Under the pieces are notes generated by a model, which worked only from the letters and a program-made list of their open reading frames with translations, ran no database searches and was not told the origin of the DNA. A DNA stretch of 64,000 nt, taken from positions 1,736,001-1,800,000 of the forward strand of contig NZ_BAABBI010000001.1 of NCBI RefSeq assembly GCF_039537875.1, given 5' to 3'. Origin of the DNA: Corallibacter vietnamensis (GTDB lineage: Bacteria > Bacteroidota > Bacteroidia > Flavobacteriales > Flavobacteriaceae). The position numbers were made by a program, and so were the translations under genes. Position 1 is the stretch's first letter. Each line of letters starts with the position of its first letter. This document shows, piece by piece, positions 26,788 through 36,150 of this stretch.

Positions 26788-26843
26788 CGCGTTGTTTTTT
26801 AAAATTATTTAAAACACATATCATAATTATAAAAAGATATAAC

Positions 26844-27947
26844 ATGGTTTCAGATATTATAAGTGCAAAAGATCTTCATAAAGTAAATCCTGTTTTTGGT
26901 CAACTTTCATTCGATAATCACGAGCAAGTCGTGTTTTGCAATGACAAAGATACAGGATTAAAAGCAATAATAGGTATTCACAATACGGTATTAGGACCTG
27001 CACTTGGAGGTACAAGAATGTGGCAATATGCTAATGAGTGGGAAGCTCTAAATGATGTATTGCGATTATCTCGTGGAATGACTTATAAATCAGCTATTAC
27101 GGGCTTAAATTTAGGTGGTGGTAAAGCTGTAATTATAGGAGATGCTAAAACACAAAAAACTCCAGAGCTTATGAAAAAGTTTGGAGAGTTTGTACATTCT
27201 TTAAGTGGTCGTTACATTACTGCTGAAGATGTTGGTATGGAAACAGCCGATATGGATTTAGTTCGTGAAGTTACACCATATGTTACAGGTATATCAGAAT
27301 CAAAAGGTGGTGCAGGAAACCCATCTCCAATTACAGCTTATGGTGTGTTTATGGGAATGAAAGCTGCAGCTAAATATAAATTTGGTAGTGATATTTTAGA
27401 AGATAAAACAATATTTGTTCAAGGAATTGGGCACGTTGGTGAATCATTAGTTGAGCATTTAGTAGATGAAGGAGCTAATGTGTTTATAGCAGATATAAAC
27501 CAGGAGCGATTAGAAGAAGTACGTTCAAAATACGGTGTTACTATTTATGGAGGAAGCGATATTTACTCTGAATCTATGGATATTTATGCACCATGTGCTT
27601 TAGGAGCTACAATAAATGATGATACCATAAACAAATTACAAGCAAAAGTAATTGCAGGAGCAGCTAATAACCAATTAGCAACCGAAGAGAAACATGGTAA
27701 AATCTTACAGGAAAAAGGTATTGTTTACGCACCAGACTTTTTAATAAATGCAGGAGGAATTATTAATGTCTATGCAGAGTTAGAAGGATATGATAAAAAA
27801 GAAATCATGCGTAAAACAGAAAACATTTACAATACTACATTAGAGATTTTAGATAGTGCAGAAAAAAATAACATCACAACAAACCATGCTGCATTAAATA
27901 TCGCTCAAAATAGAATTGAAGAAAGAAAAAAAGAGAATTCAAACTAA
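26844..27947 (+). CDS. Leucine (Glu/Leu/Phe/Val-family) dehydrogenase
   Basis: NAD-dependent amino acid dehydrogenase of 367 residues that deaminates leucine or another branched-chain amino acid. The catalytic Lys lies in GLNLGGGKAVIIGD, the substrate region in GPALGGTRMW and ITAEDVGM, and the NAD-binding fold has VQGIGHVGESLVEHL. Length fits leucine dehydrogenase. With the HMG-CoA-lyase-like gene at 36165 it suggests leucine degradation. It has its own promoter and a following hairpin. Confidence 0.88.
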   Translation: MVSDIISAKDLHKVNPVFGQLSFDNHEQVVFCNDKDTGLKAIIGIHNTVLGPALGGTRMWQYANEWEALNDVLRLSRGMTYKSAITGLNLGGGKAVIIGDAKTQKTPELMKKFGEFVHSLSGRYITAEDVGMETADMDLVREVTPYVTGISESKGGAGNPSPITAYGVFMGMKAAAKYKFGSDILEDKTIFVQGIGHVGESLVEHLVDEGANVFIADINQERLEEVRSKYGVTIYGGSDIYSESMDIYAPCALGATINDDTINKLQAKVIAGAANNQLATEEKHGKILQEKGIVYAPDFLINAGGIINVYAELEGYDKKEIMRKTENIYNTTLEILDSAEKNNITTNHAALNIAQNRIEERKKENSN

Positions 27948-27975
27948 TACTTTTTTAAAATAATAGTATTTTTGC

Positions 27976-28008
27976 GAGGCGAAAGTTTACAAGCTTTCGC
28001 CTCTTTAA
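27976..28008 (+). terminator. Hairpin terminator after leucine dehydrogenase gene
   Basis: Perfect arms GAGGCGAAAG (27976-27985) and CTTTCGCCTC (27994-28003) with an eight-base loop. The following T tract is short (TTTAATT), so termination may be partial and nusB may be read through. Confidence 0.7.
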
Positions 28009-28032
28009 TTAAATAAAAAGTTCTTTGTAAAC

Positions 28033-28977
28033 ATGCTAAATAGAAGACATATTAGAATAAAAGTTATGCAAGCTATCTATGCCTTTAAAGGCGGCGAAAG
28101 TGATAGTTTTGATAAAGAGCAAAAGTTTTTACTTTTTAGCTTAGACAACTTGTACAATTTGTATCTACTACAACTATCACTGCTTATAGAGTTACAAAAA
28201 AAAGCCGAAGACCGCTTAGAAAAAACACGTAACAAACTTTTAGCAACCAAAGAAGAGAAAAACCCAAACAAAAAACTTGTAAATAATGAGTTCTTATTAC
28301 TATTAAAAAATAACGAACCATTACAAGACGCCTTAAACCAATACAAGATCACCAACTGGGAGCTAGATGATGAGTATGTTGATGTTATTTTTAAAAACAT
28401 ACTTGCTAGTGATTTGTATAAGGAATACATGCAAACAAAAACATCAGATTTTAAAGAAGATAGAAATTTTATAGTCGATGTTTTTAAAGAAATTGTAGCT
28501 CCTAATGATAAGCTGTTTGACTATATAGAAGACAAAAACCTAACTTGGGTAGACGACTTACCATTAGTAAATACAGCTATCCTAAAGCTTATTAGAAAAT
28601 CTAAACCATCAGTAGCTTCAAATTACTTTGTGCCAAAGCTGTATAAAGATATTGAGGACAAGCAGTTTGCTATAGAATTGTTTAAAAAAACATTGCTTAA
28701 CAGAACGGCCTTAAACGAAGAAATTTCTGGTAAAACAAAAAATTGGGATTCTGATCGTATAGCCTCAATAGACTTTGTATTATTACAAATGAGTATTTGT
28801 GAGCTTAATAAATTCCCGTCAATTCCTGTAAAAGTAACTATAAATGAATACCTTGAGATAGCCAAAGAATACTCAACACCAAAAAGTAGTATTTTTATTA
28901 ATGGTATTTTAGATAAGTTAGTAAAAGAATATCATGACGAGGATAAATTAAATAAAACAGGAAGAGGGTTGATGTAG
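28033..28977 (+). CDS. nusB: Transcription antitermination factor NusB (long Bacteroidota form)
   Basis: NusB with NusE (S10) binds boxA RNA to allow processive rRNA transcription. The protein is 314 residues, about twice E. coli NusB. The N-terminus MLNRRHIRIKVMQAIYAF aligns with the start of classical NusB, and the rest of the NusB helical core (SIDFVLLQMSICEL, VKVTINEYLEIAKEYSTPKSSIFINGILDKL) lies at residues about 250-305, so roughly 170 residues are inserted between. It begins a unit with the DUF1573 gene and yajC. Confidence 0.9.
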   Translation: MLNRRHIRIKVMQAIYAFKGGESDSFDKEQKFLLFSLDNLYNLYLLQLSLLIELQKKAEDRLEKTRNKLLATKEEKNPNKKLVNNEFLLLLKNNEPLQDALNQYKITNWELDDEYVDVIFKNILASDLYKEYMQTKTSDFKEDRNFIVDVFKEIVAPNDKLFDYIEDKNLTWVDDLPLVNTAILKLIRKSKPSVASNYFVPKLYKDIEDKQFAIELFKKTLLNRTALNEEISGKTKNWDSDRIASIDFVLLQMSICELNKFPSIPVKVTINEYLEIAKEYSTPKSSIFINGILDKLVKEYHDEDKLNKTGRGLM

Positions 28978-29033
28978 TAAGAAATAATTACTATTTTTAC
29001 AATTAAAATAAAATTTTACAAAAATAATTTATT

Positions 29034-29519
29034 ATGAAAAAAGTAATATTAGGGTTAACAGCTCTATGTATGATTGCCTTAACATCTTGTAAGGAAGATG
29101 CTTCAAAAAAAATTGATGACAAAAATGTAGCAGAAGCGGCACAAAGAGATGCAAATGCTTCTAAATTTCCAGTACTATCTTTTGAAAAATCAGAGCATGA
29201 TTTTGGTGAAATTGAGAAAAACACTCAAGTAGAAACCGTATTTAACTACACTAACACAGGTGAAGCTCCATTAGTAATTACTGATATAAAAAGTACTTGT
29301 GGATGTACTGTACCAAAAGATTGGAGTAGAGAGCCTCTACAACCAGGAGAAACAGGTAAGTTTACAGTAAAATATAACGGATCAGGAAAGAACAAAGTTT
29401 CTAAAACTATTACTGTTACAGCAAACACAGAAAAAGGAAAAGAAACTGTTAAGATTACAGCTTTTGTTAAGCCAGATCCTAATGCACCAGTTCAAGCTGC
29501 TGCTCCTCAAGTAAAGTAA
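29034..29519 (+). CDS. DUF1573 lipoprotein
   Basis: A 161-residue protein with a lipoprotein signal peptide (lipobox CMIALTSC) and one DUF1573 domain: FEKSEHDFGEIEKNTQVETVF, ITDIKSTCGCTVPKDW and an Ig-like FTVKYNGSGK strand pattern. The domain is very common in Bacteroidota but has no assigned function; the CGC motif is invariant in the family. It is four bases upstream of yajC and follows nusB by 56 bases, an order common in flavobacteria. Confidence 0.87.
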   Translation: MKKVILGLTALCMIALTSCKEDASKKIDDKNVAEAAQRDANASKFPVLSFEKSEHDFGEIEKNTQVETVFNYTNTGEAPLVITDIKSTCGCTVPKDWSREPLQPGETGKFTVKYNGSGKNKVSKTITVTANTEKGKETVKITAFVKPDPNAPVQAAAPQVK

Positions 29520-29523
29520 TTTC

Positions 29524-29817
29524 ATGGGAGAAGGACTAGGAAGTTTTTTGCCGTTTATTTTAATATTTGTGGTCTTTTATTTTTTTATGATTGCTCCACA
29601 AATGAAACGTCAAAAACAAGAAAAGAAATTTGCAGCCGAATTAAAACGAGGTGACAAAGTAATTACCAAAAGTGGTATGCACGGTAAAATTGTAGACCTT
29701 AATGATAAAGATCAAAGCTGCGTTATTGAAACTTTAGCTGGTAAAATTAAGTTTGATCGTTCTGCCATTTCTATGGAAATGAGTAAAAAATTAAACGAGC
29801 CTGCTAAAACAAAATAA
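29524..29817 (+). CDS. yajC: Preprotein translocase subunit YajC
   Basis: Accessory subunit of the SecDF-YajC complex in the inner membrane. The 97-residue protein has one N-terminal helix (SFLPFILIFVVFYFFMI), the conserved APQMKRQKQ segment and the soluble LKRGDKVITKSGMHGKIVDL domain. It ends the nusB unit, followed by a strong terminator. Confidence 0.93.
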   Translation: MGEGLGSFLPFILIFVVFYFFMIAPQMKRQKQEKKFAAELKRGDKVITKSGMHGKIVDLNDKDQSCVIETLAGKIKFDRSAISMEMSKKLNEPAKTK

Positions 29818-29840
29818 AAGTTTTATAAATTCAGTAAAAA

Positions 29841-29868
29841 AAGCCATTCTTTAAAAGAATGGCTTTTT
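29841..29868. terminator. Bidirectional terminator between yajC and the DUF1801-type gene
   Basis: AAGCCATTCTT and AAGAATGGCTT pair around a short loop (29841-29863) with T on the right and A on the left, suiting both convergent genes. Confidence 0.86.
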
Positions 29869-29874
29869 TTATTA

Positions 29875-30459
29875 TTAGCAGTTTTTATATTTATCATGTA
29901 AGCCAACACCTTGTAATATCAAAGGCGTTATTTTTTCAAGACGAGATTCTTTTGTAGCTTCACGTTTGGCACTTGCTATATGCTCGCAGTATTCACGTTG
30001 TTTGCCTGGTGTTAATGCGCTAAAGGCAGCTTTTAAATCGCTGTTTGTTTTTAATTTTGCATTCAGAGCTTCAGGAATATTAACTGTCTTTCCTTTTTTT
30101 GTAGGTTTTAATTCTTTTCCAAGTTTTTGATTTTCTATAGCTTCTTTAGCATAAGCCAATACAGTATCTTCATCAATATCATTTATAGATTCAAAACGCA
30201 TTTGACGTAAAGCTTTGGTCTTTTCTTGGGCAGTTACGAGTAGCTTTTTTTCGTCTTTTAGAAATACACCATTAAAAAACCAAATGCAAAAATGATTTTT
30301 AAAAGCAGCCAAACCTATAACGTTTTTACCATTTATAGTATAAACAGGAGCGCTCCATTTCAAGCTCTCTTCTAATTCTGTTTTTAATAAAATATTTCTT
30401 AATAAAATTAAGGAATCTTTATATTTTACTTGGCTTTCTATATACTTGTCAACATCCAT
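29875..30459 (-). CDS. YdeI-like protein (DUF1801 plus C-terminal YdeI helix domain)
   Basis: A 194-residue soluble protein. The N-terminal half is a DUF1801 (SCP2-like/YdhG) domain: LKWSAPVYTINGKNVIGLAAFKN with the conserved WSAP and a following CIWFFNGVFL strand. The C-terminal half matches the YdeI/OmpD-associated region: LNAKLKTNSDLKAAFSALTPGK and KQREYCEHIASAKREATKESR. Function unknown; related proteins are linked to stress. Single gene, convergent with yajC. Confidence 0.8.
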   Translation of the reverse strand: MDVDKYIESQVKYKDSLILLRNILLKTELEESLKWSAPVYTINGKNVIGLAAFKNHFCIWFFNGVFLKDEKKLLVTAQEKTKALRQMRFESINDIDEDTVLAYAKEAIENQKLGKELKPTKKGKTVNIPEALNAKLKTNSDLKAAFSALTPGKQREYCEHIASAKREATKESRLEKITPLILQGVGLHDKYKNC

Positions 30460-30613
30460 ATTTTTTTTCTTAATAAATCATAATTATACTGGTAAAAATA
30501 CACCTTTTTCAGGGCTTTATAATAATCAAAAGCTATTGTTTTGTATCTCAATATTATATGAAAAATTATTTCAATTTAGTCTAAATAAGCTTTTTTATTA
30601 TGTAAGCCAAAGT

Positions 30614-30621
30614 TATATTTG
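30614..30621 (+). promoter_or_regulatory. Promoter -7 box of TonB receptor gene
   Basis: TATATTTG followed by CAC matches TAnnTTTG. It sits 34 bases before ATG 30656 and inside the open frame upstream of it, which argues that translation begins at 30656. Confidence 0.55.
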
Positions 30622-30655
30622 CACTTTATTTATATTAAATCTAAATACCGCTATA

Positions 30656-33043
30656 ATGAAAAAAATACTATACTTACTATTTTTGATTGCTTGCCAGTTT
30701 ACTTTCGCTCAAACAAAAATTACTGGAACCGTTGTTGATGAAAACAGCAAATCAGTTGCTAATGCTAATGTATTATTGCAAGGTACAAATACTGGAACTT
30801 CAACAAATGAAAATGGCTATTTTGAATTAGAGGGTATAACACCTGGTGCTTATACAATTACAATATCATTTGTAGGCTTTAAAACATTATTCAAAGATGT
30901 TTATGTGAAAAATAATGAAGTTTTAAACTTGACTTTTCAATTAACAAATGACGCAGAACTTGATGAAGTTGAAGTTTTTGGTAATAGATATAAACATCCA
31001 GATAAAATAGAGGCTATTACCAGATTACCATTAGAGCCCTATGAACAAATTCAAAGTGTTTCCATTATTTCTGATAAGTTAATAACTCAGCAAGGTAACT
31101 TAACAATATCAGATGCAACCAAAAATGTACCAGGCGTGTATACTTTTGCAACTTATGGAAATAAACGAGAAAGTATGTCATCTCGTGGTTTTAGAGGAAT
31201 TCCAATTCTTAAAAATGGTGTTCGAGTTCATTCAGATTTTAGAGGAACAGGAATTTTAACCGATATGCAAGGTGTTGATAACATACAGGTTTTAAAAGGA
31301 TCTTCAGCTATAACACAAGGAGTAGCAACAGATTTAGGAAGTCCAGGTGGCGTTATTAATATTGTTACAAAAACACCTAAATATCATTTTGGTGGTAATG
31401 CATCTTTAAGAGTTGGAAGTTTTGGTCAAGGTCGTGCAACCTTTGATGTTTACGGCCCATTAACAGAGACCGAAAATGTTGCCTTTAGAATAAATGGAGC
31501 ATTAGAACGCGCCGATGGTTATAGAACAGGTATATCTTCAGAGCGTTTTTATATAAATCCTTCATTAGAATGGAAGATTGATGACAAGTCTACACTAACA
31601 TTAGAAATGGATTACTTTGATGATAGTCGTACACCAGATGTTGGAACTGTAAATTTAGCTGAAAACGATACAAAAGCTATTTATGATTTACCGTACAATC
31701 AATTTTTAGGCTTTGAAAATGATAAATCATTAACAAAAAACACAACATATTCTATTCGATTTAATAGACAGTTAAATGATAAATTAAGCTTAAAGGCTGC
31801 CTTTTACAAGTCTAACCTAGAGTTAGATGATAAAGGAGCAAGTTTGGGAAGAGTAATTGTAGATGATATAACAGGAGACCCTATTTATAATTTAAGATCA
31901 AGAGGCTATGCAATATCTACAAGAAAGGATAATAATGCTGTATTGCAGTTTGATGTAGTTGGAGAAGAAGTAAAAACAGGCCGTATCTCTCATACATTTC
32001 AAGTAGGTTTTGATTATAGAACCACAACGTATGATACATACTCAAGAAGCGCTTCTTCAGTTGATGTTATAAATGTATTTGCTCCAAACACTAGAATATT
32101 ACCAGGGAATAGCGAGTTAAACTTTGGAGACCCAAATATAGGTGGAGCAAGTTCACGAGCTATAGGTTTTGTGGCGCAAGACGTTGTAACTTTTAACAAG
32201 TGGTTAAAAACCTTTTTAGGAATTCGATATAGTAAAACTCAAACTGATGCTGATACACAAACAACAGAGAGTGATGCTTTCAACCCTTTAGCAGGAGTCA
32301 TTATAACTCCAATAGAGAATATTAATGTCTTTGCTTCTTATACCAATAGTTCTAACCCACGTACAGCTACTCGATTAGATATCAATGGTGAAGAATTAGG
32401 GAATGAACGATTTGACCAAATAGAAGCAGGTATAAAAACAAATTGGTTTGATAGTAGACTGCGTTTTAATTTTACTTTCTTTAAAATAAATAATAAAGAT
32501 ATTAATTTACCTGTTTATGATGAAAACTGGGTAGCAACTGGTTTTTACCAAAAAGGCGGAAACGATGAACGTAAAGGTGTAGAAATTGAGTTAAGTGGGC
32601 GCATTTTAGAAAACCTAGAAGTTATTACTGGGTATTCATATATTGATGCACAATATAAGGAGCATACATCGTTTGTATATGGGTCAGCACCATTAAATAC
32701 ACCATCTCACACTTTTAATACTTATGTAAATTATAGTTTTAATAATGCTCTTAAAGGTTTATCTGTAGGAGCAGGAGCATACTACACAGGAAAAAGACCA
32801 ATAAATGACTGGAGCGCAGGAGCAGTAACACACGAAGGTATTGTTCCTAACCAGAAGCCATTTGAAGTTGATGCCTACACATTAGTAAATGCTCAAGTTG
32901 CTTATCGCTTTAATGACAATTGGAATTTTAGAGTATTACTAAATAATATATTTGATGAAATAGGCTATAATGCATATAGAACACGCTATATAAACCAAAC
33001 AGATCCACGCAATTTTGCAGGTGTGCTTACATACACATTTTAA
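30656..33043 (+). CDS. TonB-dependent siderophore-type outer-membrane receptor
   Basis: A 795-residue outer-membrane receptor that imports an iron-siderophore or similar ligand. ATG 30656 gives a proper signal peptide (MKKILYLLFLIACQFTFAQ); 70 upstream in-frame codons are judged non-coding because a promoter box lies within them. Order: carboxypeptidase-regulatory-like domain (about 22-105), plug (LTISDATKNVPGVYTF, VEVFGN, GGVINIVTKTP) and beta-barrel with siderophore-receptor-style YTNSSNPRTA and a terminal Phe. No SusD partner, so polysaccharide uptake is unlikely. Confidence 0.9.
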   Translation: MKKILYLLFLIACQFTFAQTKITGTVVDENSKSVANANVLLQGTNTGTSTNENGYFELEGITPGAYTITISFVGFKTLFKDVYVKNNEVLNLTFQLTNDAELDEVEVFGNRYKHPDKIEAITRLPLEPYEQIQSVSIISDKLITQQGNLTISDATKNVPGVYTFATYGNKRESMSSRGFRGIPILKNGVRVHSDFRGTGILTDMQGVDNIQVLKGSSAITQGVATDLGSPGGVINIVTKTPKYHFGGNASLRVGSFGQGRATFDVYGPLTETENVAFRINGALERADGYRTGISSERFYINPSLEWKIDDKSTLTLEMDYFDDSRTPDVGTVNLAENDTKAIYDLPYNQFLGFENDKSLTKNTTYSIRFNRQLNDKLSLKAAFYKSNLELDDKGASLGRVIVDDITGDPIYNLRSRGYAISTRKDNNAVLQFDVVGEEVKTGRISHTFQVGFDYRTTTYDTYSRSASSVDVINVFAPNTRILPGNSELNFGDPNIGGASSRAIGFVAQDVVTFNKWLKTFLGIRYSKTQTDADTQTTESDAFNPLAGVIITPIENINVFASYTNSSNPRTATRLDINGEELGNERFDQIEAGIKTNWFDSRLRFNFTFFKINNKDINLPVYDENWVATGFYQKGGNDERKGVEIELSGRILENLEVITGYSYIDAQYKEHTSFVYGSAPLNTPSHTFNTYVNYSFNNALKGLSVGAGAYYTGKRPINDWSAGAVTHEGIVPNQKPFEVDAYTLVNAQVAYRFNDNWNFRVLLNNIFDEIGYNAYRTRYINQTDPRNFAGVLTYTF

Positions 33044-33060
33044 ATTAAATAATTAGTCAT

Positions 33061-33092
33061 AAAAAAAGCCGCTCATCAGAGCGGCTTTTTTT
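33061..33092. terminator. Bidirectional terminator between TonB receptor gene and pepT
   Basis: Perfect stem AAGCCGCTC / GAGCGGCTT with ATCA loop (33066-33087), A run to the left and T run to the right, serving both convergent genes. Confidence 0.9.
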
Positions 33093-33109
33093 ATGATATA
33101 TAAAAGTGA

Positions 33110-34354
33110 TTATTTTTTATATTTTTCAGCAGTAAGTTCAGCTATTTTACATATTACTTCTGTAGCTTTTATCATGCTTTCTACAGGCACATATTCATAT
33201 CGTCCATGAAAATTATGTCCGCCAGCAAAAATATTAGGACAAGGTAGCCCCATGTAGCTTAATTGAGAACCATCAGTACCACCACGTATAGCTTTAATAA
33301 GTGGTTTAATATCTAATTGTTTCATGGCTTCTTCAGCAATGTCAACAATATGTATTACAGGTTCTACTTTCTCTTTCATATTAAAGTACTGATCCTTTAT
33401 GTCTATTGTAATTACTTCACGTTCGTATTGAGAGTTTAATTCAAAAGCTAGTTTTTGCATAACTTCTTTTCTAGCTTCAAAATGTTCTTTATCATGGTCA
33501 CGAATTATATACTCTAGTGTTGTTTTATCTACTTCGCCATTAATAGCACATAAATGGAAAAAGCCTTCGTAGCCTTCAGTGTGTTCTGGTGTTTCAAGTC
33601 TTGGTAGTGAATTTATAAACTCTGTAGCAATGTACATAGAATTTACCATTTTGCCTTTTGCGTAACCAGGGTGTACTATCTTCCCTTTTATAGTGACCAC
33701 TGCACCAGCGGCATTAAAATTCTCGTATTCTAATTCTCCTATTTGGCTGCCATCCATGGTGTAAGCCCAATCAGCACCAAACTTTTCTACATCAAATTTG
33801 TGTGCACCACGACCTATTTCTTCGTCAGGTGTAAAACCAACTTTTATGTCACCATGTTTTATTTCAGGGTGGTCTATGAGGTATTTCATAGCGGTAATTA
33901 TTTCAGCAATACCAGCCTTGTCATCAGCACCTAAAAGTGTAGTTCCGTCTGTTGTAATAATGGTTTGGCCTTTGTATAAAAGCAAGTCTTCAAAATAATC
34001 AGGAGATAATATAATATCCTCTTCGGCATTTAACACAATGTCTTTCCCATCATAATCTTCAATAATTTGAGGTTTAACATTAGCTCCTGTAAAATCTGGT
34101 GTTGTATCAAAGTGTGAAATAAATCCAATTGCAGGTACTTTGTGATCTACATTACTAGGTAGTGTAGCCATAATGTAAGCATTATTATCTATGGTAACAT
34201 CTTTCATGCCTATAGCAATAAGCTCTTTGGTTAAAGCGCGAGCTAAATCCCATTGCTTGGCAGAGCTAGGCGTTGTTTCAGAGTTTGGGTCTGCTTCTGT
34301 ATCAACAGTTACATAGCTTATAAATCGGTCTATTATCTCTTGTTTATTTATCAT
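33110..34354 (-). CDS. pepT: Peptidase T (tripeptide aminopeptidase)
   Basis: Cytoplasmic M20-family metallo-aminopeptidase of about 414 residues that releases the N-terminal residue of tripeptides. Start chosen at ATG 34354 (MINKQEIIDRFISYV), the normal PepT N-terminus; the frame runs 17 codons further up. Zinc ligands appear in IGFISHFDTTPDF (HxD), LLGADDKAGIAEI, FTPDEEIGRG and the C-terminal GGHNFHGRYE. The AIRGGTDGSQLSYMG motif is typical. Single gene, divergent from pyrD. Confidence 0.93.
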   Translation of the reverse strand: MINKQEIIDRFISYVTVDTEADPNSETTPSSAKQWDLARALTKELIAIGMKDVTIDNNAYIMATLPSNVDHKVPAIGFISHFDTTPDFTGANVKPQIIEDYDGKDIVLNAEEDIILSPDYFEDLLLYKGQTIITTDGTTLLGADDKAGIAEIITAMKYLIDHPEIKHGDIKVGFTPDEEIGRGAHKFDVEKFGADWAYTMDGSQIGELEYENFNAAGAVVTIKGKIVHPGYAKGKMVNSMYIATEFINSLPRLETPEHTEGYEGFFHLCAINGEVDKTTLEYIIRDHDKEHFEARKEVMQKLAFELNSQYEREVITIDIKDQYFNMKEKVEPVIHIVDIAEEAMKQLDIKPLIKAIRGGTDGSQLSYMGLPCPNIFAGGHNFHGRYEYVPVESMIKATEVICKIAELTAEKYKK

Positions 34355-34448
34355 TAGTCTTTTTTTTAGGCAATATTTGTTAATAAATGTATTCAAAAAT
34401 ACCAATAATTTATAAAACTAATGTTAGCATTATTCATGAAATACATCC

Positions 34449-34456
34449 TATTTTTG
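34449..34456 (+). promoter_or_regulatory. Promoter -7 box of pyrD
   Basis: TATTTTTG followed by CACC fits TAnnTTTG and lies 20 bases before ATG 34477. Its position decides for this start over the in-frame ATG at 34387. Confidence 0.6.
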
Positions 34457-34476
34457 CACCACAACACAACCCAATT

Positions 34477-35493
34477 ATGTACAAATTATTTATAAGACCA
34501 GTATTCTTTCTTTTTGATCCAGAGCGTATTCATTATTTTACATTTTCTCTTATTCGTTTTTTAAATAGATTACCATTTATGCCGAGTCTTTTTAGAAGCT
34601 TATATACGGTAAAAGATAAACGTTTAGAAAAAACACTTTTTGGATTAACGTTTAAAAACCCTGTAGGATTAGCCGCAGGATTTGATAAGGATGCAAAACT
34701 ATTTAATGAGTTAGGAAATTTAGGGTTTGGTTTTGTAGAAATAGGAACATTGACACCAAAACCGCAATCAGGAAACCCTAAAAAGCGTTTGTTTAGACTT
34801 AAGGCTGATGCTGCTATAATAAATAGAATGGGGTTTAATAATGGTGGTGTTTTTGAAGCTGTAGAACGTTTAAAGAATAATTCGGGTGTTTTAATAGGCG
34901 GAAACATAGGAAAAAACAAGGTAACACCTAATGAACACGCTGTTGAAGATTATAAAATATGTTTTGAAGCTTTATTTGATTATGTAGATTATTTTGTTGT
35001 AAATGTAAGCTCTCCTAATACACCTAATTTAAGAGCGCTTCAGGATAAGGAGCCATTAACAAAGTTGTTACAAACATTAAAAAATCTTAATGCGGAAAAG
35101 GAAACACCAAAACCTATTTTGCTAAAAATTGCTCCAGATTTAAGTGATGATCAATTAATGGATATTATTGATATTGTTGCTGAAACTAAAATAGATGGTG
35201 TTATAGCAACCAATACAACAATATCTAGAGAAGGTTTGAAATCTGAAAACAAAAAAGAAATTGGTGGCTTAAGTGGAAAACCATTAACAAACAGGTCTAC
35301 AGAGGTAATTAGATTTTTATCAGAAAAAAGTAATAAGGCATTTCCTATTATAGGTGTTGGAGGAATTCATTCAGCAAAAGATGCGCTAGAGAAAATAGAT
35401 GCTGGTGCAGATTTAGTACAACTCTATACAGGTTTTATTTATGAAGGGCCTAAACTGATACGAGATATCAATAAAGCATTATTAAAAAGATAA
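34477..35493 (+). CDS. pyrD: Dihydroorotate dehydrogenase (quinone), class 2
   Basis: Oxidises dihydroorotate to orotate in pyrimidine synthesis, passing electrons to menaquinone. The 338-residue protein has the class 2 N-terminal amphipathic helices (MYKLFIRPVFFLFDPERIHYF) for membrane and quinone contact, then the FMN barrel: KNPVGLAAGFDKD, VEIGTLTPKPQSGNPKKRLFR, NRMGFNN, catalytic-Ser region VNVSSPNTPNLR, IATNTTISR and GVGGIHSAKDA. ATG 34477 gives the standard length. The next gene starts three bases after its stop. Confidence 0.94.
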   Translation: MYKLFIRPVFFLFDPERIHYFTFSLIRFLNRLPFMPSLFRSLYTVKDKRLEKTLFGLTFKNPVGLAAGFDKDAKLFNELGNLGFGFVEIGTLTPKPQSGNPKKRLFRLKADAAIINRMGFNNGGVFEAVERLKNNSGVLIGGNIGKNKVTPNEHAVEDYKICFEALFDYVDYFVVNVSSPNTPNLRALQDKEPLTKLLQTLKNLNAEKETPKPILLKIAPDLSDDQLMDIIDIVAETKIDGVIATNTTISREGLKSENKKEIGGLSGKPLTNRSTEVIRFLSEKSNKAFPIIGVGGIHSAKDALEKIDAGADLVQLYTGFIYEGPKLIRDINKALLKR

Positions 35494-35495
35494 AC

Positions 35496-36113
35496 CTGAA
35501 CTACGAGATACTCATATCGTTTATTTTTGCTACAGCAGCTTTGGCTATATCGCCAGGACCTGATAATATTTATGTTTTAATACAAAGTGTTGCTCATGGC
35601 AAAAAGTATGGTTTAGCAACTGTTGCAGGGCTTATCTCTGGATGTGTAATACACACAACATTTTTAGCTTTTGGCGTTTCAGCAATTATCAAACAAAGTG
35701 AAAGTTTGTTTTTTGCTATCAAGCTTTTAGGTGCTTTGTATTTAGTGTATTTGGCTTATCAAGTATATAAATCTGATGGTAGCCTAGAAGTGTCAGATGA
35801 TAATGTTCCTAAAAAAACAACAACACAGTTGTTTAAACAAGGGTTTATTATGAATGTGTTAAACCCTAAAGTAACCATATTCTTTTTAGCATTTTTTCCG
35901 GGGTTTTTATTTAGTAATACATTAAGTACAGTAATTCAGTTTTATGTTTTAGGATTTCTTTTTATGGGTGTTTCATTACTTGTATTTTCAGCTATAGCAA
36001 TACTTTCTGGACATATATCAAGTTATATAAAATCGCACAAACACATAGGAGATATTTTAAAATGGTTACAAATTGTTGTTTTTATTGCAATAGCCATTTT
36101 GATTTTAATTTAG
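35496..36113 (+). CDS. LysE-family amino acid exporter (apparent CTG start)
   Basis: Inner-membrane exporter of the LysE/RhtB family, about 205 residues with six hydrophobic helices. The family motif ISPGPDNIYVLIQSVAHG lies near the N-terminus. The first usual start codon (TTG 35541) would cut into helix one. Starting at CTG 35496 gives NYEILISFIFATAALAISPGPDN after the first residue, the normal family N-terminus and length, and is two bases after the pyrD stop. No ATG, GTG or TTG occurs between the upstream in-frame stop and 35541. Confidence 0.82.
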   Translation: MNYEILISFIFATAALAISPGPDNIYVLIQSVAHGKKYGLATVAGLISGCVIHTTFLAFGVSAIIKQSESLFFAIKLLGALYLVYLAYQVYKSDGSLEVSDDNVPKKTTTQLFKQGFIMNVLNPKVTIFFLAFFPGFLFSNTLSTVIQFYVLGFLFMGVSLLVFSAIAILSGHISSYIKSHKHIGDILKWLQIVVFIAIAILILI

Positions 36114-36150
36114 TTTTAAAGAAAACGTTTTCGTTCATGTTTTTCTTTAC

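Noticed and set aside
30446..30655. N-terminal extension of the TonB receptor and overlap with the YdeI-like gene start
   Set aside because: A promoter box lies within it and a standard signal peptide begins at 30656.
34355..34405. Longer pepT start
   Set aside because: The 17 extra codons are not like PepT; ATG 34354 gives the known N-terminus.
34387..34476. Longer pyrD start
   Set aside because: The promoter box at 34449-34456 is inside it and ATG 34477 gives the normal class 2 N-terminus.
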